The notes under the pieces are model-generated. The model was not told where the DNA came from and did no database searches. It was given only the letters and a program-made list of their open reading frames with translations. This document shows positions 23,041 through 36,059 of a DNA stretch of 64,000 bases, piece by piece. The number at the start of each line of letters is the position of its first letter. Position 1 is the stretch's first letter. The DNA is taken from contig JAVHKY010000039.1 of NCBI GenBank assembly GCA_035079385.1, positions 62,001 to 126,000 on the forward strand. Direction: 5' to 3'. This DNA is from Aspidiotus rigidus. Lineage: Eukaryota; Arthropoda; Insecta; Hemiptera; Diaspididae. Position numbers and translations under genes: made by a program.

Positions 23041-23559
23041 CTTCGGTAAAACTAGAACATAATAAAAAACAATGAACTTTAACTTTTTATGCTTGTAGAA
23101 CGATTAATACAATATGAGTTATAGGCTAGAAACTAACCCTTTCTCCCCAACATCATCATTGTGGACGAAGCTTACCTGTATTTCGAGATTTTTTTCTCAT
23201 TTTACAAACTACTAACTGCACTCGGGTTAAGTATGATGCTTGATGGTGAATCGATGTTAGATGTGTTGGATGTAAATTTTAGATAAGATATGATGTTTTG
23301 TGAAGTCATCGGGGAGAATTGGTGGGTGTGGCAGAAAGAAGCTAAAGATGGGTATGCGAAAATGTGGGTGACTGTGAGGGAGGAGTCAAGGCTACAATGT
23401 TTGTATGAGAGCGGGAAAAGCTTGAAAAGAGAGGAAATTTTCTACGAGCAAAAAATAAAGATCATGTTCCATGTCACTCTTAGGACAGTGAACGTTATAA
23501 CACCGAGAGTTGCCCCCTATTAGTGTTATTATCACTTCATTAAAAATTTCGACCTTTAG

Positions 23560-24372
23560 CCTCCAACCTTCATTATACGCGAGGCCTAATATGCAGTATA
23601 CTAGGCCTACACGCACTAGATTGGCACTAAACCAAGATGCGAGTGAGCCCCAATGTGGAAATACGTAGACTAGGCGATGGTAGTGCATTTTTTTGTGAGG
23701 GGAGTGGGTGAGAACGTGGAGCATGTTGTTAAAAGTACTGCGATAAGTAGGACGATTTGGGGTGGAATTAAAGAGAATATTGTGAACTAGGGTTTGAGGA
23801 AGTAAGACAGAGGTGTAGAGACTGGTAGTTGAGTAAAGTTGATGAAAATTTAGAGGTGGATAACCTGATTCGGTGGCGAGACGCAGGACTAGAACGAAAA
23901 AGCGTCCGTATAGATGGGAATGGCGGGATTTTGAACTGTGTCTAGAAGTGAGAGATGTGATGAGGGTGCGAGTTTATATAATAGGTGATCCATAATCTAG
24001 GATAGATCGGACTAGGGTATGGTAGAGGAGGAATAGAAGTTTACGGTCACAACCGGTGGAAGGACGGAATTAGGGCTGTATTCTAAGACGTTTAAAGCTC
24101 TGAGGCGTTTGGTTTTAATTTCTTTCATATGCGGAAGTCATGAGTATTTGAAGTGAACGCTGTGGTCGAAGCTTTTTACTGTATCATTAACTGCGATAGT
24201 GATGCAGTTGAAGAGGAGGGGAGGAAATGGGGTTTCAGCTTGTTTTTTGTCGAAAAGCACGATAGAGGACTTGGGGGAGGATATTCGAAATTCGTCGTAT
24301 AATAGCCAGGTAAGGACGGACAAGAGGCAATTTCGTAGGATTCTGTGTGCGCTAAGTTGATTTGGATGGTCA
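23560..24372 (-). mobile_element. Dead jockey-type LINE, reverse transcriptase 3' half
   Basis: Minus-strand translation shows, with frameshifts, DNLTIQINLAHTESY, then SSPKSSIVLFDKK, FNCITIAVNDTVKSFD, KEIKTKRLRALNVL, TLVRSILDYGSPI and LLDTVQNPAIPIY. These are the consecutive blocks of the thumb and post-palm region of jockey-clade reverse transcriptases. Many stops and frame changes show it is inactive. The element continues on the other side of the hAT insertion at 24,381-24,889. Confidence 0.7.
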
Positions 24373-24897
24373 GGTTATCGCAGTGTTTCTCAACCGGTGT
24401 GCCACAAGCCCGCCTCAGGTGTGCCGCAAAATTTTGGTCAAAAACGTAAATCAACATGAACTAAAAAAAGAATTGCCAATTTTTTCTTATTTAATCGAAA
24501 AAGTAATCATAAGCACTACCTGACTGACGTGTTCCAATATTTGAATGATGTCAGTTACAATCTCAACTCAAGTCCAAACCTGCACTCAAAGTCATGAAAA
24601 TCAAGAATTTTCTGCGACTTGGCCAAAAATACAGATTACATTCTATGTTTCCTCATAAATTTCGGAATTAGAAGAGCCCAGAGAGTTCCCAGTAAATGCA
24701 AGAAACATCCAGACACTTTTGCGTACATTGATGGCAAAATTTTCTTGAGTCCCGGCGGAAGATGAGACAGGAAAATTTTAAAACGCACAAAAATTTTCGA
24801 TACAATTTAGATTTCTGGAAATACTGTGCCTCAGTAATATCGTCGTATGGAGAAATGTGCCGCGATGTAAGAAAGGTTGAGAAACACTGGGTTATCG
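24373..24897. mobile_element. hAT-type MITE with perfect 8-bp target duplication, nested in the LINE
   Basis: The element spans 24,381-24,889 (509 bp). It begins CAGTGTTTCTCAACC and ends GGTTGAGAAACACTG, exact inverted termini of the hAT type. It is flanked on both sides by GGTTATCG (24,373-24,380 and 24,890-24,897). There is no transposase frame. It splits the LINE reverse transcriptase reading frame just before DNLTIQI. Confidence 0.9.
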
Positions 24898-24980
24898 GCT
24901 TATAAAATTGGTTTAACGGGGAAAGTGATGTTTCTAAAGATTATGTCATTGAAGACAATGTCATAAGTACAATTATTGTA
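24898..24980 (-). mobile_element. LINE reverse transcriptase fragment upstream of the nested hAT
   Basis: Minus-strand translation gives NITFPVKPILY directly before the insertion point, which continues into DNLTIQI on the far side. The two pieces are one broken reading frame. Confidence 0.5.
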
Positions 24981-25929
24981 AATGAGACAATATAAGTTTT
25001 CAGTTTTCCTAGTCGTTTCAACTTAAGCACGCCTATTTGGTTCTAAATCACACTAATTCTCAAGGACATGGTTTGTCGAAGGAAGAATCAGTCTGGCGAT
25101 AAATTAAATCTGCGATTCCACGAGGAAATAGATTCGACCCCTATCGGGAAGCATTTTTTCATCATTTTCAAGCATTTGATCCCTTCTCAATTATGCCAAT
25201 ACATACCATAGCTTAATCAAAAAATTGAGGAAAGAGAGTAACGTAGTCTTTGAGAAATTCTAATAATAAGAGTCATTAAGTAAGTATAAATTTTACAAGA
25301 TAGAAAGAGGTAATTCACAGATTTATTACCTTAGGCTGCTGATCGCAAAATCCGAAAAACCTGTTTTATAAGTACCTAAGAATTTAAATCTAAATTTTTT
25401 ATCGTACGTTTTCCTCCGTCCGATACAATGCCTAACGTAATTTATGTATTGTCCGTTAGAATAAGCCACGAGCGTCTCGAATAATAATTTGTCATCACTT
25501 TTAAAATGCCCCGTAATTCTACCTAAGTATATGTACACGTGTGTCGCTTAAATTGTTCAACTATCTAGATGAGACTTGGAAAGTATTTCATGTGATGATA
25601 TTGCATAATTACGTGTTGAGCAATTAGAGCTTGATATAATGCTAATTCTCACACTCTACTTGACCCTTCACAGGACAAGGGCAAGCCTCGAAATTTGTCA
25701 GTAGCTCTTATCTTGGAAACGTTCTCAATCAATCCAAAGCTGGTTGCTTATCGCAGTCTGTTGACAAATTCGAATTTTCCCTTAGGCATCGCCCGAGAAG
25801 AAAACTAAGACAGGTGACATAGGCACTACTGAGAAAACATTCGCCAATCCTCTCAATACTTCCATTTTGAAAGCTCTATCCCAACCGTCCCTGGTTTACT
25901 TGTCCAACTATGTATACCAAAAATTCACA

Positions 25930-26213
25930 GTTACAATTTTCAGACTTCGTTTCGATCACGATAGTCTCCCCTATAATCTATCTAAGTTCTTCCATATATT
26001 TATCCTGTTATCATGATAGCTGCAGACCTGAATCACCTTCTTTTCCAATGCCCTCGCCTTACCACTCAACAAAAAACATTTCATTCTTTACTTACTAACT
26101 TCAACATCCAACGTCCTTTCGCTGCACTTAATTGCCTTCATGTCACAAATCTCTGCGGCTTCCCTACCATCTACTCATACATTAATTCCCTCTCTCCCAC
26201 TATCACAATGTAA
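25930..26213 (+). mobile_element. LINE ORF2 C-terminal remnant
   Basis: Plus-strand translation shows LRFDHDSLPYNLSKF and then DLNHLLFQCPRLTTQQK, the typical zinc-knuckle-like end of jockey-clade ORF2 proteins, and stops at 26,211-26,213. T-rich and A-rich tracts follow. The two pieces are in different frames. Confidence 0.6.
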
Positions 26214-28584
26214 CTCCTTTCTTTGTTTCTTTTTTTTCAATATTATTAATGAACTTTTGTCTTAAACTTTACTTTTCGTCACTGTACATAATTGCTCCCT
26301 TTTCGCTTCTTTTTGTTCTATCTTATTTTAATTCAGGCGAAATGACTCATTATCAAAGCCCTTATTTAGCCGTACTTTTTCTCTTTTTTTTTTTAATAAA
26401 CCGCGAAAAAAATCAAAAGAAAGAAGTTTTCCCCATTTTTTTTTTCGACATTGCTTAGATTTCTGCGACACACCTTTGAAAGCTAACGACGGATTTTTAA
26501 TAATGTGCATCGGACTACATTGAACTCATGAAAACTTGGAATTATTGACATTTGCAGATTCCTACTCTTGATCTCTGTATTTGCCTAAGGTTGCTCACCT
26601 TTTGGTCCAAGCCTAGTTCGATCAGCTTACTCTACTCGTTTGTCTAAGCGGTGGAGGTGACGTCACTCCTGTAATCTTAATTGACTTTAACCTACATATG
26701 AACGACTACCCTGAGAATGTCATTGTCTGGGCAAGTATTAGTATAGCTACCTAAGGATCTAAAGTGGGCGGGGAGGATAAGACAATAATAAAGATTTTTG
26801 AACCGTTGATTAAATATTTATAAAAATTGACCTTTTCTTGTATCTATCTTCATTTTCTGATATTTCCTAAAAGTGCGTGCATAAAACACGAAGAAACTTT
26901 TTCACAAAATTATACATGTAGATATCTTTCCCGCCTCTATCCTCAAAATTCTCAAGAGTAGAAACATCTCAATCTACGAACACAATCTCTTTATTACAAA
27001 CAAACCATCTGCTGAACAAGTAGAAGTTCACTATCAACTATTTAAATCTAGCCTACCTTTTCATCACGACAATATTTCGCATGCATCAGCAACAAGTGAA
27101 ATTTAGAAGAAAGGAGGAAAAAATGTTTACATTATTGCGAGTTCGAGCTATGATGCGCATTCTTATAGGTACATTCCAGAATCCAGATTCACTTTCAGCC
27201 GATTTGTGGTCGAAGAATAAGAAGACGAAAACAGACTGACAGGATGAGCGGAGAGGTGGCGGAGGAGGAGAAAATTTGTATTAATTAACGGCGCGGCGGC
27301 GTGCGGCCTCGCACGCGGTTATTCCGGTGCAGCTTCATCGAGCGACTCGGTGCAGCGCCGTGTTAGATAATTAAGAATACACCGAACGCAGAGCACAAGT
27401 TTAGAATTTCGCACGACGTTTCCGGCCTCGCCGTTAAAATTAACCTCTTGGTCATTTCTGACCTAAGACCGACCCAATCGGGAGAAAGTTCTTCAAATCC
27501 CTGATAGATAATGCCGTATTGTTCGACATCTGCAGGAATCAGCAATATAATCTTCTAATTTAGTATCTTGTAACATCAGGGCAAATATAAAATGCGATAA
27601 CGCGAGAAAGAAAAAAATCGCTCGGACGCACTCATGCAGACTAACGTATGAGGATGCAATGGCCGAAAAAACCGCTTCGGTAATTTTTATTGTTTATTCA
27701 TTTTGATTTTGTATGTACCTCGTATACTTAATGATGTTAGGCCATAATCGTAATATTCATATAAATTTATACCCGTCGGGCTTCTGGTATTTGAATGAAC
27801 GCTAATTCGAATGCTCGTTAATGTGATTTTAAGCATCGAGTAGGTATTTATATTAAGGTTCACAATATTGAAAAAAAGAGGAACGACGCTCATGGGAAAC
27901 ATCATATCTATAGAGTACAGTACGTGTTGGTTTTATAGTATCACTGTGATATAAACATCGCTGAGTAATTTGTTATAGGCAACTGAAGAAGTTCGAAGTT
28001 GCGTACGAGGATGAATTGAAAAATGAGGTGATAGTGATCTTTTAACGATTTCCTAGTTGTATTTGAGAGTGCCGTACGTTGATCGCTTTTTCTTGCATTC
28101 GAGCATCCATTAGCGACACGCAATCTTCTTCCTTGGGCCCACTACAGTATCGTAGAACTCACGCTGTTTGATTTTCATACGTTAGGCTCTATGGTCGATT
28201 AATGTTACACTTCATCTATAGTATTGGCTATAGCTCAATTTCGACCAAAGAGGCTTATTGATTCTAACGGGTAGCTTAATGATTCATCATATCGAGTGAC
28301 CTCTAATGCAACAGTTTCACAAATTCGTTGAAATTTTTAGAACCGCGTGCAAGACCAGTAGAAAGTTTCATTATTTTTACTTTGCACATTACGTCATAAG
28401 CTGTAAAATAAGTACTTATTTGTTCATCATATCGATTCAAAATATTCATTTCTGAAGTTGAGATTTTCCAGATTGAAACACCGAGCGGTATGAAAGAGAG
28501 GAGGTCTTAAGAGTAAACCATGAGATCGGCTCCTCCTCTTTCAGAAATAGAAATAATCTTTGAACGAATGATTATTCAAATTAT

Positions 28585-28585
<1 letters not shown>
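26214..28585. other. Gene-free stretch with a CpG-rich island
   Basis: I see no gene. A CpG-rich island at about 27,285-27,362 (GCGCGGCGGCGTGCGGCC and neighbours) stands out sharply from the AT-rich surroundings and may be an unassigned promoter, exon or enhancer. Confidence 0.3.
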
Positions 28586-28587
<2 letters not shown>

Positions 28588-28626
<39 letters not shown>

Positions 28627-28631
28627 TGTGT
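28588..28631 (+). repeat. (GA)n(TG)n microsatellite
   Basis: About 18 GA units followed by TGTGTG. Confidence 0.95.
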
Positions 28632-29156
28632 ATGTACTTTGAGTCTACTTTCTTTTGGTCGGTTTGACTCACTCCTTACATCAAGTTTGTCTGTAAAATC
28701 TAATCAAACTGCCTAAAAAGTCAGTCAAAACTGACCTACACCGATGAACCGATTAATTTCAACTATATGCGAGTCCTTTTTCTTCTGCGTGTAGGGAGGA
28801 CGGGGGACAGGATGGAAATACTATTGGAGCAAAACAGCTCACGTGGTCTCTTGCACTAGATAATGTTGATTGAGGTGAGTAGCGAACCTTTTTTTTCTAT
28901 TTCCATAATCGAGTCCTCTCTTTTTATACTCATCTCAAGAATTGTAGTTTCTCAAAATTCTCTCGCCCCTCATATACAGCTCCCCAATGATTGAAATCAT
29001 GGAAAGTCCCTAAATTAGGTCAAGGCTCCAACCTTCTCTCTACCACAATTCAAGTATAGCTCAATGCTTATAATTTTTTCCTGAATCCTCATGAGACACA
29101 TACGGCTCAAAGTGCCCTTTCCCTGACTCATTTATATTTAAGACTCAGAGGTTCAA

Positions 29157-29575
29157 CAAGCGAACTTGTTCTTATGTCGCTATTACAGCACCAAAAGGGT
29201 GACATGTAGCCACTTGTATACCCGGTTAAATCAATAAAGAGCGGCAATATGACGTTCAACTGCTTATTCACTCGCAACTCAGAATATTATCTGCGAGTTT
29301 TGTGCAACATTACCGACACAAAATGGTCACGACTGGACTCACCGGCATTTCGTTTTCCCTAGTATCTAACTATTGGTGGTGTGCGGGTTTGTCGATTTGT
29401 AAGAATGAAGGTCGACAACCAAACTTATTCTTAAGCAGCTATTTTAGTTTCTCAAGGTGACATGTAGCTACGTATGCCCTAGGGCTATGGCGCTTGGCTG
29501 CTTATGAACTAGCAACTCGATATATTCTGCGAGTTTAATGCAACTCTACCTACACCAAATGATCGTCCGAGTTCT
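29157..29575 (+). repeat. Diverged direct duplication, two units of about 160-175 bp
   Basis: Unit 1 (29,157-29,335) and unit 2 (29,415-29,575) share blocks in order: GGTGACATGTAGC, TGCTTAT..ACT.GCAACTC, ATAT or TATT, CTGCGAGTTT and CACAAAATG or CACCAAATG. No protein is encoded. Confidence 0.6.
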
Positions 29576-29579
29576 CACG

Positions 29580-31440
29580 TATATAGCTTGGAGATTTTAA
29601 TCTTTCAAAAGTCCCCCCCCCCCTCTTCTTCTCTCTTCCCATATTCATAGCTTACGGGTCGGAAGTTTTTCGAGTGTCCTCTCAAATTTATGAAGTTTAA
29701 ATATCCAAAACTCTTTCGCCAATAGCCCTTACCTCCGGGTTCCTTTAATGTGTATGGGTACACGTCGATGGTCGGAAGTTTTTAAATACTCAAAGTAGGT
29801 CAGAAGGTTTCTGTAAAGTTTTGACGGATAAAGGGCGATGGACATCAGATGATTTTCCCGAAGGAAAGAGGGAGCTCCTCATTAATCTCATCTATATGGC
29901 ACGAATATCAAAATTGTTCCGAATTCCCTGATATTGGATCGGGATTTTTCCTAGTTACTCTCCCCTTCCCATCACCCATCATTTCTCATATATAAAAATC
30001 GACTGATCGTCTACCATATTCGTGCCGATCATCCGCTAGAAGCGTTACAATCGGCAAAATTAAAAACGGGACCCGGGTGATTTTCCCATTTAAATGTTCA
30101 GTGAGTAATCTCAGAATAACTTAGAAACGAAGCAATTAAAAAGAAAAATTAAGGAGAAATAATTTGCAGAGCGTAAAATTTTCTATACATCATCGTCTCT
30201 TATAAAAATTGATCCAGATTGCTACCGTTCTCCACCCGCATCACCAATCAATTTTTCCGTTTTTGTAGTGCGCGACACTAGCGCTTCCTGGTCCGAAGTA
30301 AGCATTCCGTTTTTTCGATCTTGATTCGCATGACAGTAAAATTAACAGACGACTGGCTAGAATTATTCTCCATCTTATATGAATTCTCGCTATGCACTTT
30401 GTTTGCTAGTTCCGATGGGCCAGAGCATGAAATATTCTCTTAAATTATGAACCTCATCATGCGATAAGTATCTAAGCGACTTTGAGACAATCTAGAGAAA
30501 TGGATTTGAATTCACAAGTGCAACAGGTCTGTAATCATCCAAATCGTTTTTTTCTTTTTTTTTTTTTTTTCGCTTGAACACTTGTTGCAGGAAGCGATTT
30601 GTATATATAACTCGAAAGTTCCAACCTATATTAGAACCGCCAAAAGGATACTGGGCAAAATATAAAGGCTAGGATGAACTTTCTCTCTTGCCTCGCTAGA
30701 ATTGGCTGGAAAGTCGGGACAAATACCCTAAGGACAGCAGGATTGGCATACTTGAAGCTGCTCCTACAACATAGCGCCGGGCGCTCGCGAACATACACTC
30801 ACCGAGAAGAGAGAAATCCAATTGAAACGGGAATGGTTTAAATACGAGGACCCAAACACAAACGCAGCAGAATACCTACAGAATAAGCTAGCAATACGAC
30901 GAGAGAAATCAGCAAGGTAGCATCATCCTTCATTCAGGTCCCAACTCAAAAATGTAAGTCGCGAATCTGCCAAACAAATCATGATCGGTGTCGTTGAGTA
31001 ATTCGCAGACCGTATCGTTTTTTGACATGTTTCATGTCTTTACTCTGCCCTGACTCAAATTTGAAATTTTGCGAGTGCCCCCCCCCCCTTCACCCTAGCG
31101 TGCGCGTGCAAATCTCTACCCCGTAGGTAATTCAGAAATTTTCAGAACTCTGCCTTTTGGCGAGCTGCGAAAAAGAGAAATTTTGTTAAGAGCGGGGAAT
31201 GGTCCGTGGAGAGGATGTGGCGGGTGAAAGCGGACTCATGGGGCTGAGCATTATGGATGGAAGATTCGTGCTCATTAATACGGTCCCCAAGAGTACGACC
31301 CGTCTGACCTATGTTCATCGTATTATATTCGCCAAAACTGATCGTATAAATTCTGTTCTCTGTAGGCAGGGGGGGGGTAGGATCTTCGGGGTTGAAGTGG
31401 TGGCGATGAGATAGAGGACTATAGAAGGCTCGAGCAATTT
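29580..31440. other. Gene-free stretch
   Basis: I see only degenerate copies of the AAATTTTTC...CCCTC-type repeat, homopolymer tracts (C at 29,615 and 31,080; T at 30,550) and no convincing exon. Confidence 0.4.
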
Positions 31441-31850
31441 TTGAACTTTGTCGGAGGGGTGACTCAAATAGGGATCCGAACCCATCGCGTCGTATCTGGA
31501 CTGCGAGTTAGGTTCTGCAGGGAGATGCCTCTTTGTAAGGCAGTGACCTTCTTCAATCTCACTGAGAATGCTGATGCAAGATGGAACCAAATTTGGAGGC
31601 AGACGTCATCGGTAAACAAAGAGCTGGCTAGTAGATGATCCAACCGAGTGGGTATCTGGATTTGACCTAAGCAAACGGACCTGGTGCGACCTGAATCGAA
31701 TCCATACAAATCAGGGATATCGTAACTACTCAATGTATGAATAGGGGTTGAAAGAATCATAGCATTGTGATTTGTAGAAGTTTGCCGGAACCACCGATGC
31801 AGAAAGGACATTAAGAGAATGAATTTTCTAACTGACGGGGCCATTCGTCG
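31441..31850 (-). mobile_element. Possible LINE endonuclease-region remnant
   Basis: Overlapping minus-strand frames contain TLSSYDIPDLYGF and IPTRLDHLLASSLFTDD, which resemble the end of an APE-type endonuclease domain (a PTRIDHIF-like motif). The resemblance is short and I hold it loosely. Confidence 0.3.
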
Positions 31851-34800
31851 GTCACAGAGTATAGAATTACAAATTATATGGTTGATACGACAAGAAGAAG
31901 AAAAAGAAGCTCGAATATCTCATAATTTGATAATGAGGGTTGTATTATCGAATGGATTTGTACAGAATAACTTCAGTGTGGAGCAACCAATTTTTTTTCA
32001 AGCCTGGAAAGGAATAAAGAGATAGTATAATAGAACGACTCTGGCCGCCTTCAATTTCATTGCTGTTGCATCATCATTACACCTGATCATATTGAAATGG
32101 AAATATAATTTCAGCGCAATTACTTATTGCACTTCCACCCGAACCTCCATAATAATATGTAACTGCAAATTCATTTTCTATGGGATAACGAGAGAAAATT
32201 CTTACGAGAAGGTTAGGCAACAAATCAACCGCATCTATGCATACAAAAGACACACAGGAATAACGATGCAGTTGTATGCATTTACAGTATCTCTTGCGTG
32301 TAAATTTCATATTTCTTTTGCAAATTCATTCAGCATAAGTTATGAGTTCTGCAATTACGACCCGATATAACAGATATGAAACGATCCTCATCCTAAGCTC
32401 GTTAAATGAGAACGTATTGGCATTTAAATGAATTAATCGATTCGCAGAGTCATTGTTAAAGTGAAATCCGATGATTAAAGAGTATTGTGACTATGCGGCT
32501 AGTTGACTCGGCGCGACGATGCACAAAGGTCCCGGCACCGTAACAATACTGTACAATTGCGCTGCCTATGCAATTCTACGTAAAAGATTCGTATGTGGGA
32601 GACATCTCGGCGTCGTTTTAAAACCACGTTGAGATCTTATAAAGAGGTGTATCTTTATCAATCAAATCGATGTAACCGGTCACGAACTTGAACACCGACT
32701 TGGTCGACCCGGATCGTACTTTACAAGCGCGCCGCAGACGCGTACGTTCGGCGTACTTCCGGTAATAATACGTAAATTTTCCGTTAGCCGATGCAAATTT
32801 CACTCTCTAAGGTATAGTTTACAAACCTGGGCTAAACTTTAACCTGTCACGTCACGAGATGACGTCTAATCTCGTTGAATAATAATTGGTTTGTTGGTGA
32901 CGATTTCGATGCCATTATAAAAAGAGGAGGAGGGGGATTGAATTCGCCCCAAGATCTTCTAATCCATACTGCACATTTTGACATTTCCTTTTTCACCCGT
33001 TGTATGTTCTTATACACTTGCTGATCCAAGGGCTTAGGTCATTTGTTATGCAATATTGGCACGTAGTACTATTTTTCTATCAAAAATTTACCATCTGCGG
33101 AGGAGTTCAACGAAAAAAAAAAAAAATCCATTAAGAAATATATCTACGTAAATTCTATCCACTTTCGTTGAAGTCTCATAATAATCACAATTTATTAATA
33201 CGAATTTAATAATCGTATTTGCGTTCATAATGTGATCGTAAAAACGAGGGAAATTCGCAGGCTTCGAATAATTCACTCTCGACAATGATGCAGTGCACGA
33301 TGATATGTTCTACGCACGCGGTAACCTATTTTTTGTAGATAAAATGCGAAGATTATGAAACGTTTTTTAAAGTCAATCTTCTTCTCCGGTAGTAAGAGTG
33401 AAAAAGAACTGGAATAACTCGCTCGGTATAAATTTTTCTCGTTTATCTCGTAGATGATAATAAATTTTTCCTTTGTAAAACGAAATATCAACAGTTTTCA
33501 AGTCTAAGAGAAAGGTCTGGTTTCGGATGATTTTCCTCTCTCTTCTTGAGAGTCACAAACACTTAAATAATCATCGGTATTATTCATTTGGAACCAGGGT
33601 CACATCGACTCTCCTGAACATGATTTGCAGTGGTCCTTTCTTGAAGAGCAATTCTTCATAATTGATTTTGGAGGTCGAAAAAAAAAGATATGTGATTTTT
33701 TTTGCCGTCTCTGTCGTACAAAATTGAGATGAGAAATCTACAGAAGTACAATCTGGAGAAGGAGGCTGATGACAAGGATTTTGCATTATATGTCAATTCA
33801 ATTTTGTACGGTAGATTCTGGGGGTCTCTTCGTAAGTCAAAGGGGGTCGCCACAGCACCGATGATTTGGTTGACTGTGTGGCGAAAATCTCCACCCTACT
33901 ACCTAAGATTTCCGATCCTCCACCTCCACCCCCACCGGCATATGATCATAAAACTGTTACCATCTTGGTACAATCTTTGAAACATCATTGACTGATTGAA
34001 AATGAACCTGTCCTTTGGTTTCCGTGAGCAAAAAGTCCAGCCAGGAGGAAAATATTCTGTCTTGTCTCTCTCCTTTTGAGTCTCCACTCCATTCCTTCCT
34101 GCAATTGCTGCTGTTCAAACCAGAGTTGAGGACTTTTTACCTTTCTCGCGTCCAAAGCTCGAAAACATCTGTTTTTCCTCCAGTGCAGTGTGTATCCTCT
34201 ATTTCATGTAACCACTCTGAAACAGTATCTAATTCTTTCGAGTAACTAAACTCTATTTACTTCTTCTTATTGCTTTCCTTGTCTTCACTTTTTTACTACA
34301 CTTGACAAGCTAGTAGTTAAACTAAATATCGCATTAATGAGAAAACATAAAGATGGCTGGAGCAAAGGTACCTTGGCACCATACACATCATTAAAGTCTT
34401 CCAGAGTTCAGAAGCTGTCTAGGCTTCATTTCTTGCTGCAAGTTCTTGATGAAAAGACTCAAACTTCTCTGGGTATGTATGTGTGTTTACTTCATCCCAG
34501 ATACGGATGGGTACGGGGAGGGGTAAAGGTGCATATATCCCTTAAACCTCGGAAAAGGTGTAAATCTGTGCTTGTCATATCTAGACTCTTATCGTTCATT
34601 ATCAATCTGAAGGTTCAAATCGTTACTCATGCAACCTATTTCACTTTCTATGCATTTGCAAGAAATCCTTTCCCTTGCCTTTTTACCAATTCCACTCATT
34701 CATTGTTGATTGCTCTGGATTTGTCGACTGATCAAACTTTTGTAGAGTAATGCGACTTTTCCCCTCTCCACCCCGTCTGGCTAAACACCCATGTTTGAAA

Positions 34801-35480
34801 TCATTCAAATGACTTTCATTATCTACACTTCCCAACATTGTCGAAAAATTCTTTCAACGATGAGAATAGATTTTAACGCGATAATGAGAGCGCAGAACTT
34901 TTTCAAATCCGAGCAAAGGAGTGTTCTGAATATAAAATCGGATGAAATGAAGTATTCAAGCTGGTAAAAAAATGATCTAGCGGAGCCAAATAAATAAAGA
35001 TCATTTTTAATGTACTTTTATAGCTGTACGATCTAGCTACCAGCTAGGACAAAATTGTTTTCGATAGCGAATAAAGGCACAGTAAAGACATCAACCAGCT
35101 TAAACCTTTTTGTGACGTAAATAGCTTTCGCTGACAATTCTGGACCAAGTCAAGTATATCCCTTACAAATTTTCTGACGGAGGGGGAGGGGGCAAGATCA
35201 ATTCAGACTTGGACTGGCAGAGTTTCAATAGACGGCTGGGTTACCAATGCCGGTGAAGACATTAAAAAGAAGAAACCCAGTCCCAAACTTGCAAATTTTC
35301 GATAGCGTATAAAGCCACAATACAAACACAAATCATTTCAAACCTCCTTCTGACGTCATCATCATCACTCGTTGAATCTGTTCGTGACGTCACCCCCTTC
35401 TGTGAAGTCATTAGTTTGTGACGTAATCAACATTCCTCTCTATTTCTCTTTCGGACGAACAGATTTTTTTCGGTCTCGCA
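31850..35480. other. Gene-free stretch with CpG-rich patch and diverged repeat
   Basis: No recognisable gene. 32,490-32,790 is CpG-rich relative to its flanks. A diverged direct repeat pair (about 35,050-35,120 and 35,285-35,360) shares TTTTCGATAGCG.ATAAAG.CACA and downstream TTTAAACCT or TTCAAACCT. TGACGTCA-like palindromes cluster at 35,350-35,425. Confidence 0.35.
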
Positions 35481-35499
35481 GATTCCAAATAGCGGTCAG

Positions 35500-35700
35500 A
35501 AATTCATATTGGCTACGATAAAGGAACGCAAATTGGGGTATCTTGGACACTTCACGAGGGGCGATAGATGCGAGTATGCGTTACTGAAGCTCGTACTGGA
35601 GGGAAAAATACGCGGGAAAAGATCACCAGGTAGGAGGCAGAACTCTTGAATGAGGGGGTTGACTTGGAAAATTTCCACTAAAACATTAAAAATGTCAAAA
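35500..35700 (+). mobile_element. LINE ORF2 extreme C-terminus, remnant
   Basis: Plus-strand frame reads IKERKLGYLGHFTRGDR, then LEGKIRGKRSPGRRQNS and a TGA. The LGH..RGDR...L..LEGKI.GKR.PGRR pattern is a hallmark of the C-terminus of endonuclease-reverse transcriptases of LINEs common in invertebrates. Confidence 0.75.
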
Positions 35701-36059
35701 ATGTTTCATGATGTGGAAATTAAACGAGAATGACAGACGGGAGTAATATTATAACAGAATGAGGATTATGTGCGAAAAAAAATGGAGAATTTGGACGCAA
35801 AAAAACTTCGGACAACAACGAATAAAGATGTATTTGCGAGTCTTATGTCGGAGGAGGCGAGGGGAGTGATGGCAATATATTCTAAATGTTAGATCGACAA
35901 ATTTGATCTCCCCATTGGGATCGATCCAAACTTGAGACCTTTCGCTTGCTAAGCTACGAGGGCGATCAAATCTTCCACGGACGAGAACTTTTACGTCACT
36001 ATAACCGCAACGGCGACGAACATTCACCGAGTACATATTAGAAGGAGTATTAGACCTCA

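Noticed and set aside
34337..34750. 137-codon plus-strand frame
   Set aside because: I recognise no family, there are no splice partners, and the codon use looks like random AT-rich DNA; not supported as a gene.
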